Positions 10,033-21,391 of a stretch of DNA of 64,000 nt are shown here, piece by piece. The translations under genes and the position numbers were made by a program. Position 1 is the first letter of the stretch. The number at the start of each line of letters is the position of its first letter. Below the pieces are notes generated by a model. That model had not been told where the DNA came from, searched no databases, and saw only the letters and a program-made list of their open reading frames with translations. The stretch lies in the NCBI GenBank assembly GCA_945859605.1, contig OX243824.1, positions 25,186,814 to 25,250,813 of the forward strand, read 5' to 3'. The DNA is from Lumbricus rubellus. Its lineage: Eukaryota > Annelida > Clitellata > Crassiclitellata > Lumbricidae.

Positions 10033-10207
10033 TATATAAAACATTATAGCTAGTGGTATTGGATAAATGCATTCGTACTTTGCACGCCGATTTAAAATGT
10101 AAATACATAAATAATCTATTGTTTGATATATCCAGCGCTAAAAGATGTTATTTTGTTACAAACAAAGATGTTATTTTGGCTCTTGCTCTAAAGATTAGAG
10201 CTCTTAT

Positions 10208-10313
10208 ATGTGTGTGTGTATAATAGCTGTGTGCTTGTTTGTGTGTATGGGTTTTTTTTGTGTGTGTATGGGTGTTTAATTTGTGTGTGTGTATGTGCGT
10301 GACTGTGTGTGTG
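10208..10313. repeat. imperfect (TG)n microsatellite
   Basis: TG-rich low-complexity run with interspersed TA and T tracts. Confidence 0.9.
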
Positions 10314-11030
10314 CTGTCATCAGCGAGCGTGGTATTGAAACGTGAACCTTACTGGGCTGACAATGTTTCAATTAATTTTTCGCAGAGGCGGATAGTGTAA
10401 AATATAAATACATAGCCTGTGCTGAATATAATTCATATGGTAAGATGTCAAGATGCACCATGCCAACACTTGCTTGCGTAATGATGTAAGCTTACGGATG
10501 ATTGATTGATAACACAGGCACGAAGAACAAAAGGACACGTTCGCCCCATAAGGTTGACCTATTGACTTACGGAGAAGCAGTCCACAGCCTATATGTATAC
10601 CAGGGAACCAACCTAATAGGCTATTTTGTTTAGCTGAAGTAGAACCACCACTCTACTAACTACTGTTTTTCTGATTCCTAATGAGCGATGGGGAAATGAA
10701 CAGAAGGACGATAGAATAGTTCAAAACGGCATCATTTTATTTTTGTGTATCATTTTTCATGTTGGCTACTGTAACAGACATTTCAGTGTGGCTTGAAATT
10801 GATTACTCACGTTGATTTACCGAGGCAAGCATTAATTTTACGAATAGGTCTTTTAGACCCTTTAAAGTAAGACAGTGGGCACACTTTGAGATTCAAGAAG
10901 ATGCGAAATAAAGCGTCTTGAAACTTCCCAAACCCTCTACCTGCTCTGCAGCGCGCGCCATGGCGATCGTAGGCCACTTCGGGATAGACTTGTCGATCGT
11001 TCCAATTCCACATAAAAGTTTGCTCTACCC
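10314..11030. other. intergenic, nothing recognised
   Basis: No domain-bearing frame. It may include the 5'-UTR intron and first exon of GT15 copy 1, but I cannot place a promoter. Confidence 0.4.
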
Positions 11031-11034
11031 AGAA

Positions 11035-11240
11035 GACTAGATTAGGGACTGGGCGTTCAAATTTCGAAGCCTACTACGGTATATATATATAGAAACATTT
11101 TTTACAAACCGTAGTCAGTTACATGATGAAATAGATTAGGGACTCGGCGTTCAAATTTCGAAGCAGCAATATACATGTAGGCCTATATACTACACTATAT
11201 AGACATTTTTTACAAACCGTAGTGAGTTACATGACGAAAT
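11035..11240. repeat. local ~98-bp tandem duplication
   Basis: GATTAGGGACTGGGCGTTC with TTCGAAGC and, later, TTTTTTACAAACCGTAGTC and GAGTTACATGA appear twice. The second copy carries TACATGTAGGCCTA (around 11174-11187), both overrepresented palindromes fused at one TA. Confidence 0.7.
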
Positions 11241-11264
11241 AGCACGGTATACATGTAGGTAAGC

Positions 11265-12000
11265 TTATAGTAGTTTCCTATAATATTCTATTTCATACTT
11301 GACCGCTGAAAACTTCCGAAAAGAATCAAGAAATCGAGGCCAACCGATGTGTATGGGCAGTGCTGGCCGGTTGCAAAGAAAGGTTCTAATAGCCGATTCG
11401 GTCTGATTATGACGACCAAAGAAAATAGTGGATGGAGGTGAGGCGTAACAGGCTAACTGATCTCTACTACTGTCACTCCTCGATGATGTGACACACAGAT
11501 CATCGGCTCTTTGTGTGTGTGTGTGTGTCTGTGTGTGTTTGTGTGTGTGTGTCTGTGTGTGTTTGTGTGTGTCTGTGTGAGTGTGGGTGTGGGTGTGTGC
11601 GTGTGCATGCAGGATCTTGCGCATTTTTCATGCGTATGAAAATGCGCAGGCCTATGTGAATTAATATGGCCTAAATGAGTTGACAGTAGACGAGAAAGCA
11701 GGTAAATCTCGCATTCATGTCCCATTGTGAAACGAACCAAGTTAGAATTTGTTGCTTTAACGTTTCTGTAGGCCCTGTTTGAGTTGGTGTCGCGATACAA
11801 AGTCCCCCTCCCCAAAAAAACCCAGTTTCTCTTGGAATGGTCTATATACATGTACATGTATATGTGCCACCGTAGCCTACTCTGTTTCGAAATGAAGTCT
11901 CCCTCATTGCACTGAGTAAGCTGATATTTCTAGCTTGCGACGTCAACAACAAAAAACCATTGCTTTTCGATAATGGTTGCCTACATCTAGTTTCTACACA
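11265..12000. repeat. segmental duplicate of 21590-23050
   Basis: Shared blocks in the same order: ATATTCTA...CATAC.TG.CCGCTGAAA, TCGGTCTGAT.ATGACGACC, ATCGGCTCTTT followed by a (TG)n run, ATCTTGC.CATTT, and AAAGCAGGTAAATCTC.CATTCATGTCCCAT. It lies 5' of GT15 copy 1 as 21590-23050 lies 5' of copy 3. This is the upstream part of the duplicated GT15 unit. Confidence 0.75.
11511..11606. repeat. (TG)n microsatellite
   Basis: TG run with TCTG interruptions. The threonine/histidine-rich frames read across it are low-complexity artefacts. Confidence 0.95.
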
Positions 12001-12010
12001 CGCGTGTTTG

Positions 12011-12172
12011 TGAGAGATGATAGATCTAATCTATAGAGTTAATAACACATCACCTTATAGGTATCTTATAGAAGCGCATGTAATCGTGTGTTATTCATCC
12101 ATTCGTCGGGTTTTTGAATCGTCAAAGAGATGATAGATCTAATTTATAGAGTCAATAACACATCACCTTATA
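12011..12172. repeat. direct repeat, ~50 bp, 115 bp apart
   Basis: GAGATGATAGATCTAAT plus TATAGAGT.AATAACACATC and ACCTTATA occurs at about 12013 and 12128. Confidence 0.8.
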
Positions 12173-12689
12173 ACTGATAAATTGGCTTTAGCTTAATTTT
12201 ATCATTTGCCTGGCTATGTTTTTCCAGAATATTATTCGTGATATTTGTAAAAAAACAAAAATTCAAAATCAACTTTAATTGCAAGTTTTTCTAAGGCAAT
12301 GTCTTTTACCCTATGTTTATGTATGGCTTTTATGCGTGAGGTTATATTGCACATAATGTCTTATATTTCCGTCCAATACTGCCAAAAATTCTAGCCTACC
12401 TCGTTTTTCTCGGAATTTTAAAAAATGTTGATGCGATCAGATAATAGGCCTAATTATTGTCAGGCGACGCTACTGTATATAATGTTTGAAGACTGTGCTG
12501 TAAAATCTAAGTGGCCTACAAGTGCAAGAACGGATCCAGAAACGGGATTTTTCAGACCGTCTATAATAATTAGATCTATACAATTATGGGTCCTATTATA
12601 GTCTATGAGGTAATTTCATTTTGAATTCTTACATAATCAGCCGGGTTGGAGTATGACAATGAAAAGAAATATTTCCTAACATTGGAGAG

Positions 12690-12930
12690 ATGACCATTCA
12701 TTCATTTCAGACATTTATATAGCGCCTCTTTCAGAGCAACTACTCAGACACCCTCATGACCCGACCAAGGCTAAAGAGAAAGTCTTAAGAGCAGAGTAGA
12801 ATGTAGTCTGAAAGGCTCTCTAGGCATTAGACGCAGTTCCACATGTTTGAGCCCATTTCACGTTACGAGGCCAGAAAAAGGCACGGCGCTGCGTTATAAG
12901 CTTAGACTTTTAAATGACGTTTGTGGTGTT
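12690..12930 (-). repeat. LINE 3'-end fragment
   Basis: ATATAGCGCCTCTTTCAGAG...CTCAGACACC...GGCTAAAGAGAAAGTCTTAAG parallels the tail at 24370-24700, which carries a recognisable reverse-transcriptase C-terminus. Orientation is minus. Confidence 0.6.
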
Positions 12931-13298
12931 CACAGCAAAACGTACCACGTAGGCCCCTATGCATGTTAAAATTCAAGACAACATAGCGCCTTTCAAATAA
13001 GCTAGCTCGCACATTTATGGCTACATCTTTCAAAGTCGGACTCGTATTCTTCGTTTAGAAAACTTTCCCACTGTTATTAAGTTTTAACCGGAGAACAAGT
13101 CGGCTTTGACCCCGTTCGCATAACCGAAACGTATCGCACTGTGACTCCTACCCCATTACTTTGTCGAATCTGGACTATTTGGCATTCGAAAGCTGATCGT
13201 TGTAACAAACCGACACAAAAACACTTATTTTGGACTTGTGTTCATTTCGCCTGTTCCCAAATGGGAATATTGTAGTGGGCGCTAGTGAGTAAATTCCG
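12931..13298. other. intergenic, 3' flank of GT15 copy 2
   Basis: No feature recognised. Confidence 0.4.
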
Positions 13299-14357
13299 CT
13301 AATTGCTTAGTGCTTGGTGTTCGTATCCAATGTCTTTGAATTGATGAGTCTGGTTCCAAGGAACAAATAAGGAAACGGCAATTGTTTTTATAGGTGCGTC
13401 TCCCCATCGATTGTAATATATTCCACCAAGTCTATCGATGTAATGAATGTAGTTTTGATAGTCAGCAGATAGCCAAAGTGACATCCGCGATATTTCAAAG
13501 TTATTGTAGAAAATTACATTTTTCTGCCATTCTTTAAAGAAGGTAGTGTTCGTCGTAGTATTTCGAATGTAAGACTCGACACTCCTCCATAGATTCATGA
13601 CGCAAGCCGGAGAGTCGCCGGTAACTAGAACGTACCCATATTGAAGACTGTTGTTCCGCATGAATTCGAATACATCGTAATCAATAGGTCGAGTAATCTT
13701 TGAGTCGTCATCAAGTCTCCAAGCAAACTCAAAACCGCGAATGATGACTTGCTCGTATATCAGTTTTGCTTGAAAACGACACATGTGCCTGTATCCAAGC
13801 CTCCAAAAACAAGAACGTTGCTTCAGATCTTTCGGCAAAAAGTCAGGTATTTCAAAGCTCACCGATTGAAAGTAAACGGTCGAATTTGTACTTGATCTTA
13901 TTTTCAAACGTAAGACACTGTCGGACGTTTCTTTTTCGTGAAAAACCACAATCGGGTACTGAAACTTGTTATTAAAGTTTTTATCAAGAAGAGCTAGCGA
14001 ATTAATGAGAGTGTCGAGATTTTCAAATCTCACGAGAAAATAAATGAAAGCTTTTGGTTTTTTCTCTGGCCATCGCTGAAGCTGTCTTTGCAGTAGAAGA
14101 TAATCGTAATCACAATTAATTAAATCAACTTTATGCAAACTCCGAGATTCTTCATGTTGTGTTGCGTTATTTTCCCATTTCGTAACGTTTATGCTTAAAT
14201 GACATTTAAGGCCAGCATTTTTTGAGAAAAATGAGTTACCGAATAAACCTAAAACTGGACTAATTCTAGATGTGCGTAGTAAGGTCAATGTCAAAAAGAC
14301 TGTTATCGTTGTCATCAAAAATAAGCTTAGCAGTTTAGCGCTTTTCTTCATTTTCAA
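13299..14357 (-). CDS. GT15 (KRE2/MNT1-like) glycosyltransferase, copy 2, intact
   Basis: 352 residues, one exon, Golgi type II: lysine-rich tail (MKMKKSAK), hydrophobic anchor at about 9-27, then the lumenal GT15 domain. Key blocks are LGYRHMCRF (187-195), WRLDDDSKI (213-221), YNNFEIS (284-290) and GGIYYNRWGDAP (311-322). It shares every candidate catalytic or metal position with copy 1 (DDD, the Glu of NFEI) and the Cys of RHMC. The stem region (about 30-85) differs much more from copy 1 than the lumenal domain does, as expected for a stem free to drift. Sequons are common (NVT, NAT, NST, NTT, NQT). An acceptor homologous to that of copy 1 lies near 14486. Donor and acceptor sugars are not shown by sequence; mannosyl transfer is a family inference. 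Confidence 0.9.
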   Translation of the reverse strand: MKMKKSAKLLSLFLMTTITVFLTLTLLRTSRISPVLGLFGNSFFSKNAGLKCHLSINVTKWENNATQHEESRSLHKVDLINCDYDYLLLQRQLQRWPEKKPKAFIYFLVRFENLDTLINSLALLDKNFNNKFQYPIVVFHEKETSDSVLRLKIRSSTNSTVYFQSVSFEIPDFLPKDLKQRSCFWRLGYRHMCRFQAKLIYEQVIIRGFEFAWRLDDDSKITRPIDYDVFEFMRNNSLQYGYVLVTGDSPACVMNLWRSVESYIRNTTTNTTFFKEWQKNVIFYNNFEISRMSLWLSADYQNYIHYIDRLGGIYYNRWGDAPIKTIAVSLFVPWNQTHQFKDIGYEHQALSN

Positions 14358-14484
14358 AGCAGAACGACATGTGTATTTTATATTCGATGCGCTAGAAGAT
14401 AGAAGGAAGAATTTGCTGATCTTTCAAACTGACGTGTTTCTTCAATCATTCTTTGAAATAGTGAATGGCAAACATCTGATCTAA

Positions 14485-14500
14485 TCTAAAAATAGAACAT
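14485..14500 (-). other. splice acceptor upstream of GT15 copy 2
   Basis: Minus strand TTCTATTTTTAG, then ATTAGATCAGATG, homologous to the acceptor before copy 1. Confidence 0.6.
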
Positions 14501-14607
14501 TATATTCAGTGCCGGTTAAAATGCACTCAAACGCTTCTTGCAGCCAATAAATAAACAAATATTCGAACTTCTGTTGTGGTATGGTTTGTTTAATTCGACC
14601 CCGTGTG

Positions 14608-15044
14608 CATGGGCGCCCGCAGAAAATTTTCCAGGAGGGGGCAAAAATTTTAGGATGGTCATGGTTAAATCTTTCAGTGACAAGAGCATGAAAAATAAAG
14701 CCCTGGAAATTGAAAACACGGGTATTTTTGAAAAGAGGTTTCTTAATGCAAATTTCTCATTATCGTTTTGTGTATTATTTTTAATATGAAGTGCGAAAAA
14801 TTTGTTAAAAATCCAAAAGTAGATGTTAAAAAGTATATCCATGAAGGGCACTATATATATTTATTTATATAAAGATTTCCAAACGTAAATTTATTACTTT
14901 CACTGTATGTAGCCTATCATTCGTTTCATTAGTTTTTAATGCGAAGAAAATTGTTAAAAACCAAAAAGTAGTAGTTAGAAAAATAAGTTTCAGTTTTCCA
15001 GGGGGGGCAAGTGCCCCCCTTGCCCCTATGTGCGGGCGCCCATG
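14608..15044. mobile_element. hAT-like MITE (437 bp), CATGGGCGCCCGC ends
   Basis: Exact 8-bp duplication CCCGTGTG (14600-14607, 15045-15052). Inverted termini CATGGGCGCCCGCA / TGCGGGCGCCCATG. A right-half relative ends at 25274, and a truncated left-half relative starts near 41798. Confidence 0.85.
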
Positions 15045-15052
15045 CCCGTGTG

Positions 15053-16000
15053 TTACAGTAGAGTTGAGATAGGCTAATCATAATCTCCAGATCTCTAAAA
15101 CACCACTCGAGACCCAGGCGCACGGCACAAGCCTATAATTCGCTGGCGCTTTGTCTAGTCAGAAGGGTTGTCCGAAAGAGTGGGCAAAGTCCTAAATATT
15201 TTGTTGTCCGGTTACCAAAGGATCAGAGGTGCCGGAGTAGCTGTGAGGGTGGGTGGCGTTTTGATCAAGATTTGGAGTTGAGAGATGAGATGAGTCGGGG
15301 TAAAGTTTCCAAAGATGCGAGTCTTTAATTTCAAATGGCAAGCCATGAACAGAGGGGCATGTGGAACACGTGTGTGTATATAATAATGTCCTACCGTTTT
15401 TTGCCGATGCGTCTTGCACCGAGTGGGGGGATGGACATGGGAAGAGAGATGTAACCTTCCAATCAGAAACTGCTTGGAATTTCAAATTGCAATGGTAGCA
15501 TTTTAAGCTGTCATCTCAACAAATTGCTGTAGTTTTTCAGTGCTAATAGTAGTGGCCTAAGACTTCAATAAATATAAGCTTTGACTACAATAATAATATC
15601 TTTTTGAGTTTTCACAATGTAGGCTAATTATACCCTTTCAAATTGTAGCCTAATTTTTGTAAAATTACTTAATTGTTTCAGGACTGGTGAAAAAGTGTTT
15701 TAGGATTTCAAAACAATTATATTATTATAATTTATTATTGTTTCACTAGGTGTCCAAGGAACAAGATATTATAGATTTCAAAATAATTTCCTTAATGTTT
15801 CGAGTTATGAAGTTCCGTTCTGCTGCGGCTGGGTTATTATAACGAATAACTGCAGACGTGAGTATAATTTTATAAGCTCACTTTTCAGCACTGGAATCTG
15901 TTTGTTATCCCTGTTTCCCAAGACGGTTCTGAATTGCTGACCAGGACACAATTTGTAGAAATCATTACAGACAGAGTACACAGACGAACAAGGACCTAAT
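15053..16000. other. intergenic, nothing recognised
   Basis: AT-rich, with only short unsupported frames. Confidence 0.4.
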
Positions 16001-16115
16001 TTTGGAGTGCGAGAGGTAGCAGGTTCTAGCCCTCGTTGGGCGTATAATTATGCTTTGTAGGCTGCTATTAGCGCCATTGTAATTGCAAAGCTGTCTGCTC
16101 AGTTAGTAGTTAAGT
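16000..16115 (+). repeat. SINE-3 fragment
   Basis: GAGAGGTAGCAGGTTCTAGCC (B-box-like), then TTGGGCG, GCTTTGTAGGCTGCTATTAG and GCTGTCTGCTCAGTTAG. The same series occurs at 20575-20705 and, reversed, at 54715-54860. Confidence 0.55.
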
Positions 16116-16479
16116 TTAATTAAGATTACTCCATAACTTGTAAATGTATAGCGCAGTGCGTCTTGCAGGCGTTTCATTAAAGATAAGATTATTATTATAT
16201 TATTACTATTATATTAAACTACCGGTACCAAAATCGGGAAGCCATGTAGTAACCAAATGATGGTGTTGTGCTAGGTGTCCCAGGAACAAACATGTCAACA
16301 TTTAACAGTTTGAAATTTGAAAGATAGCACTGGAGAGAACCCATTTTAGTTGTAGAGGAATAATATTTGTACAAATATTTACAGTAAGTTATTCTCATTG
16401 TAGCGTGATGGTGGCAATTCTATTATAAGAACAGCGGTTTTAAGTTCAAAATGCATATGTTGGTAGTAGGCCTATACAA

Positions 16480-16790
16480 GCTGGATTGATGAAAAGAACT
16501 CTCGATAAGTCGGATTGATAAAAATCATTTTTTAGTCAAATGAAAACTGTATTGATGAAAATATTCTTGATTAAATTGGAACTGTATTGATGAAAATGTT
16601 CTGGCTTAAATTGGAGCTGGATTGATAATTTTTTTTATTTAAATAGAAGTTGAATTGATTAAAGCATTATTGCTGCTATGTAAATAGAAACCGGACTGAT
16701 AAAATGATTTTTCGTCTATATAGATTATAGAAGCTAGGCAGATGAAAATAAGTTGCTGCTATTTAAAAAGAAGATGGATTGATTAAACGC
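16480..16790. repeat. degenerate ~55-bp tandem repeat
   Basis: About six diverged units carrying AAACTGTATTGATGAAAAT or variants (GGATTGATAAAAATC, GAATTGATTAAAGCA). No coding frame. Confidence 0.6.
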
Positions 16791-17075
16791 GTTTTATCAA
16801 TAATAAAATACAGAAATGGGCTATTTGCACAGAGATGGGTTTTGTCCGTTTTTTTCCTTAGCTATATCATCGCTGGTTTGTCAGAGGGTTTTTGTGCAAG
16901 GGATTTGTGCGGGGGTTTATGTCCAGTGGTTAATGTCATAAACATTAAACACTCCTCAGAACAACCAACCGCGACAAACAGCACATGTATGAGGCTCATG
17001 AGAGGCTTCGAGAGATATCAGAGTAGCCTACATGTATCGGAAGCAACCAACCTCAACCATCGGAACATTTTACAG
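16791..17075. other. intergenic, nothing recognised
   Basis: No supported feature. An open frame across 16779-17183 reads partly over duplicated flank and has no domain. Confidence 0.4.
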
Positions 17076-17079
17076 TCAG

Positions 17080-17260
17080 TACCTGGTAGACATTCTGAGA
17101 GCATTAAGAAGCCCTACAGCATCTTGAGGGTTTTATTTGTTTATGCAGGGCTGCCAGGGCAGAAGCTGCAGAACATTGTTTAAATATGACGGACAGTCTA
17201 TCCCTGAGCGCAATTTAAACTTGATATCATCATTATTTTTGGAGTTAAATATAGGCCCTA
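17080..17260. repeat. segmental duplicate of 7400-7560
   Basis: Shares ATTCTGAGAGC, TACAGCATCTTGAGGGTTTTAT, CTGCAGAAC and CTTGATATC with 7400-7560, at a comparable distance beyond the 3' end of GT15 copy 3. Confidence 0.6.
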
Positions 17261-18968
17261 TAGATTTAATAAACTAATGTCTAAAGGACATTCATTAGGG
17301 CTTGAACATTTAAAATAGCCCCTTTAACAACGGGTAGAGGAATGTTGGGTATTTGCCATACGCAAGACTAATCGAAATTATTGAACATTAGGCCCTAATC
17401 GATATATTTTTCATCAGTAGGCCTACCAGTCATGTTTTTGAAAATAATTGATAGGCCTACCATCCATAAATTAATTCTATATTCTCATTATTTGCAATTA
17501 TCGGCGCTGTTGGTTAACTTAAGTCAATCTTAGAGGTAGGCTACTAGATTCTCGCTTGGCCTATGCAAGTCGCAACTATAAGTTGTTAGGCTATTTACTA
17601 TTTAGGCTACTATTGCAACCACAGCAATTTAATTTCGCTACCAGCACAGATATAAAAACGACACTTTTCAACATATATTCTCAAATTGAGCAGCTTTAGC
17701 AAGTCTTCACGGGCCAGAGAAATGTCGTGGCGGGCGGGAAATAGCCAGAAATAGCCCACGGGCAGACTTACGATATACGTCGATGCTTACGACACTTTTG
17801 ATGAAACATGGTAACTTTTCAACCAGCTTATGAGGGAGACGCTAAACATCGAAAATCCGTCGGAATTTCTTTGATTCAACGCACTGGAATGACGATATAT
17901 ATAATTAGGTTTGTTCTAACATGTAAGTAACATGTTGTTTTACCTTGCTGTTGCGGCAACAACCAAATGAGTTGCTAACCATCGGGTTTAAACACCGAGG
18001 CGAGGTCCTGTCTGTCTTCTAACGCTCGCAATCAGCAGCCCTTCGAACAGGTATGTGCTTCTATTGATCGCCTATACATGACTATGTGTTGCCCGGTTTT
18101 CGCTCTGGGCTGCAGTAGGCTATAATTCTTCAGCATAGATCTATCAGTTGTCGCAGGGCCCTGATGCTATCTACAGCTGCTACATTTCGCACGCCGCTGA
18201 TATTAAAATTTATCTGTGCTTTATTACTTTGGGCGTACTTTAATAATTATTATTAAACTGATGATATTTGACTGCATTGTCCTGCATCTTATGCATATGC
18301 TGTAGTAACTAAAGTGAAGCGACATTTAAGGTGGCTGATAGCTGATGCCAGGTGGTAGGGCCTACGTGTAGCCTATAGGCCTGGTCGGCCTTATTAAGCA
18401 CAGGCAAAATAGGCAGTTGCACGGGGCGCCGAAAATTAATTTATGTTGAGCGACAGTTTTAAATATTTCATTTTTTGGCCATTTTTTATTTCCAAAAATT
18501 ATTTTCATTTGAATTCAAGACTTTTCCATGGTTTAATCTCGTCCCTATTTTAAAAACAAACAAGGACTATAGGTTCAGCTTAATGCTCTCGCAGGCTTAT
18601 CCCTGCGAGAGGGGTCAAAGATTTCAAAATATTTTGACGTAAGCTTACATCTGTAGCTATACGACAGAGCTATACGATCCGAAATTAAGAAACAGTCAAA
18701 TCTACAAAAAATGATCATAAACATCAAGCACATGTCATGAATGCACTAACTGTCGTAAACAACAACTGGCTATCACGCTATTGTAAGGTGGACCACAGTC
18801 TAGGCTTCCTAATTCACATACAGAAGACCACAATGTCATATTTTTCTCCGATTGCGGCAATGCAGAGACTCATGAAAATGCAGCGATTTGACGCGTCAGA
18901 TTATTCATTTGAGGCCTTTTTCACTGTAGTATAGACTGTAGACATTTAGACAATGGAAATTTATTTTG
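17261..18968. other. intergenic, 3' flank of GT15 copy 3
   Basis: No gene recognised. Rich in TAGGCCTA-type palindromes between 17410 and 17600. The block TTTTTCTCCGATTGCGGCAATG near 18841 matches the 3' flank of GT15 copy 4. Confidence 0.4.
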
Positions 18969-19970
18969 CTAATTTCTTATTCCTTTATGTTCATATCCAA
19001 TGTCTTTGAAATGATGAGTCTGGCTCTTAGGAACAAACATGGAAACGGCAATTGTTTTTATAGGCGCGTCACCCCATCGATTGTAATATATTCCACCAAG
19101 TCTATCGATGTAATGTATGTAGTTTTGATAGTCAACAGATAGCCAAAATGACAACCGCGATATCTCAAAGTTATTGTAGAAAATTACATTTTTCTGGGAC
19201 TCTCTGAAGAAGGTGGTTTTCGTCGCAGTGTTACGAATGTAAAACTCTACACTCTCCCACAGATTCACAGTACAAGCCGAAGTTTCGCCAGTAACAATGG
19301 CGTATCCATACTGAAGATTGTTGCTTCGCATGAACTCGAATACATCGTAATCAATAGGTCGAAGAATTTCTGAATCGTCATCAAGTCTCCACGCAAACTC
19401 AAAACCACGAATGATGACTTGCTCGTATATCAGTTTTGCATGAAAACGTCACATATGTCTGTATCCAATGCTCCATTTACAAGAACGTTGCGTTAGATTT
19501 CTCGGCAAAAAGTCTGGAACTTCAAAAGTTATCTTTTGAAAGTAAACAGTTGAATTCGTGCGTGATCGTATTTCCAGACGTGATGCATTGTAGGACGGTT
19601 CGTTTTCGTGAAATATCACAATAGGATATTGAAATTTGTTATTGAAGTGTTTATCAAGAAGAACAAGCGAATGAACAAACGTGTTGATGTTACTTATTCT
19701 CACGAGAAAATAAATAAAAGCTTTCGGCTTGTCTCTTGGCCATCGCAAAAGCTGCCTTTGAAGTAGAAGAGTGTCCTGGTCGCAATTTGTTAAATCGATT
19801 TCAGGTGTAGTTTGCCATTTCCTTGCCAATTTCAAGCATGTTATCTCGGTATTCCGGTAAACGAAATTGTCATAGAATACAACTAATGCATTTCGAGAGT
19901 TATGTAACCAGGTGGCCAATGTCAAAACGGTCGCTATCGTTGCCAACACATATAAATGTGTCCGTTTCAT
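18969..19970 (-). pseudogene. GT15 copy 3, broken by one in-frame TGA
   Basis: A 334-codon frame homologous to copies 1 and 2 from the first Met (MKRTHLYVLATIATV, membrane anchor) to the stop at 18969. It has a single internal stop at codon 174 (19449-19451). The stop replaces the Cys of YRHMCRF: paralogues read ATG TGT CG., this copy ATG TGA CGT, one T-to-A change. After it the same frame continues unbroken through WRLDDDSE, YNNFEIS and GGIYYNRWGDAP. Otherwise only one notable substitution is seen near the metal site (DDDSK to DDDSE). The upstream acceptor is kept (near 20103). Read simply, it is a young pseudogene. A TGA opposite a conserved Cys also formally fits selenocysteine, but I saw no SECIS and the family has no known selenoprotein. 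Confidence 0.8.
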
Positions 19971-20101
19971 TATCCAGAGAGCACACCGTTCAGTGTATGG
20001 GACATATGACAGGAGTTGTTGATATATTGAACTGTCGTATGCTTCTAATCACGCTCAATAGATAAAGTTGGAAATGTCAAGCATAGGGTCTTTGTTCCCG
20101 A

Positions 20102-20117
20102 TCTGAAAAGATAACAT
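20102..20117 (-). other. splice acceptor upstream of GT15 copy 3
   Basis: Minus strand ATGTTATCTTTTCAG, then ATCGGGAACAAAGAC, homologous to the other GT15 acceptors. Confidence 0.6.
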
Positions 20118-20574
20118 AAATTCCGTTACATTTTTAAAATATCCTACAAAGGCACGACGACTTGAAATATCAATTTTCACAGTTGTGTTAAATAGGCAAT
20201 CATCATCTATTATTAAATTTTGATTTCCATCGCTATATATTAAGGTGCGAACAAAGAAATCAGTTATTATTATTTTGTCTCTAAAGCCTACAGTTCGAGC
20301 GATTCTATGTGTTTGTGTGCAGCTGCAGCTGTCTTCAGCAAGCTTGGTAGGCACTATAATTTGCATCGTGATCCTGGGTTCGAACCAGACCGATGGGATC
20401 ACGTGGTGTGTGGTGATGCAGCTTGCGGTGAAGAAAAATGGCGCATCTAAGTCTTATTTAGAAAACGTTCAGCTCTTCTGGAATTTCAGAGTGACATTAA
20501 TTTTAATGCGGCTGAAAACTGTTTTTACTTTTTATTTTTTTCTAGGACGCGTACATTTTTTAGGCCCGGTAGAG

Positions 20575-20705
20575 TAAGAGTTAACACGCTGGCCAAGAGT
20601 GCAAGAGGTAGTGAGTGCGAGCCCCCGTTGGGCGGATTTGCTTTGTAGGCCGCTATTAGCGCCATGAATATAGGGCCTATTGCAGGCTGTCTGCTCAGTT
20701 ACTAT
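20575..20705 (+). repeat. SINE-3 copy
   Basis: A-box-like region (AGAGTTAACACGCTGGCC), B-box-like GAGTGCGAGCCCC, then GCTTTGTAGGCCGCTATTAG and GCTGTCTGCTCAGTTAC. tRNA-derived SINE layout. Confidence 0.55.
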
Positions 20706-20806
20706 GGGCCTACATGTAGGCTATAGTAACCGAACAGATAGACTTGTGTATTCTGTAATCTTCGTTCTTGTGAATTGCTTAAACTGCATAAGTGTACACT
20801 GTAACC

Positions 20807-21391
20807 CAGTGATTTTCAACCGGGGTTTCCGCGGCAGTTCGATGGAAAATTTTATGGCGCCAAAATAATGAAATCACAAAGGTATTAGCAGTGAATAGAA
20901 TCTCTCACAGCTTTCAGTCATTCTTGCTTAAAATTACATTAGGCCTATTACGTGAATGCATTGTTGTTTTATACATTTATGTTGATGTTGTTTCGTATAA
21001 TTATGTCGTTATAGCTCATTACTTGTTATTCGGAAGGCACCTGCATTATAGACGTCTATGGGAATCTATTGGCCTTTAAGCAAATATTGCTTAGGCCTAT
21101 ACGACACGGTACGTTTCCATCAGTCAATCACAAACAATCACAAACAATCACAAACAATCACAAACAATCACAAACAATCACAAACAATCACAAACAAAGC
21201 ATTTTCGTTATTGGTTTTAAACTATTTGGACTTTTCTGAACAAACAGAATCTGCTGAGCGCTAGACCAACGAGTTGTTTGATTTAGGCCTATTCTTCTTT
21301 TCATTCGTTCATTTTGAAAGTGTTCCGCGAGCAAATGCGTGCGTCGAGTAACGTTCCGCCACTATTATAAGAAAAAGGTTGAAAACCACTG
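20807..21391. mobile_element. hAT-like element (585 bp), non-coding
   Basis: Termini CAGTGATTTTCAACC and, reversed, CAGTGGTTTTCAACC. Flanks CTGTAACC (20799-20806) and GTGTAAGC (21392-21399) match at 6 of 8. It contains a perfect 10-bp tandem array. The same end type bounds 33478-33950 and 62449-63723. Confidence 0.75.
21124..21196. repeat. (CAATCACAAA)n tandem repeat
   Basis: Seven near-perfect 10-bp units inside the hAT-like element. Confidence 0.95.

Noticed and set aside
16779..17183. 134-residue plus-strand frame as a gene
   Set aside because: Starts in a degenerate repeat and crosses duplicated flank; no anchor, domain or conserved counterpart frame at 7400-7560.
21124..21196. CRISPR-like repeat array
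   Set aside because: 10-bp units without spacers, inside a hAT-like element in eukaryotic DNA; a simple tandem repeat.
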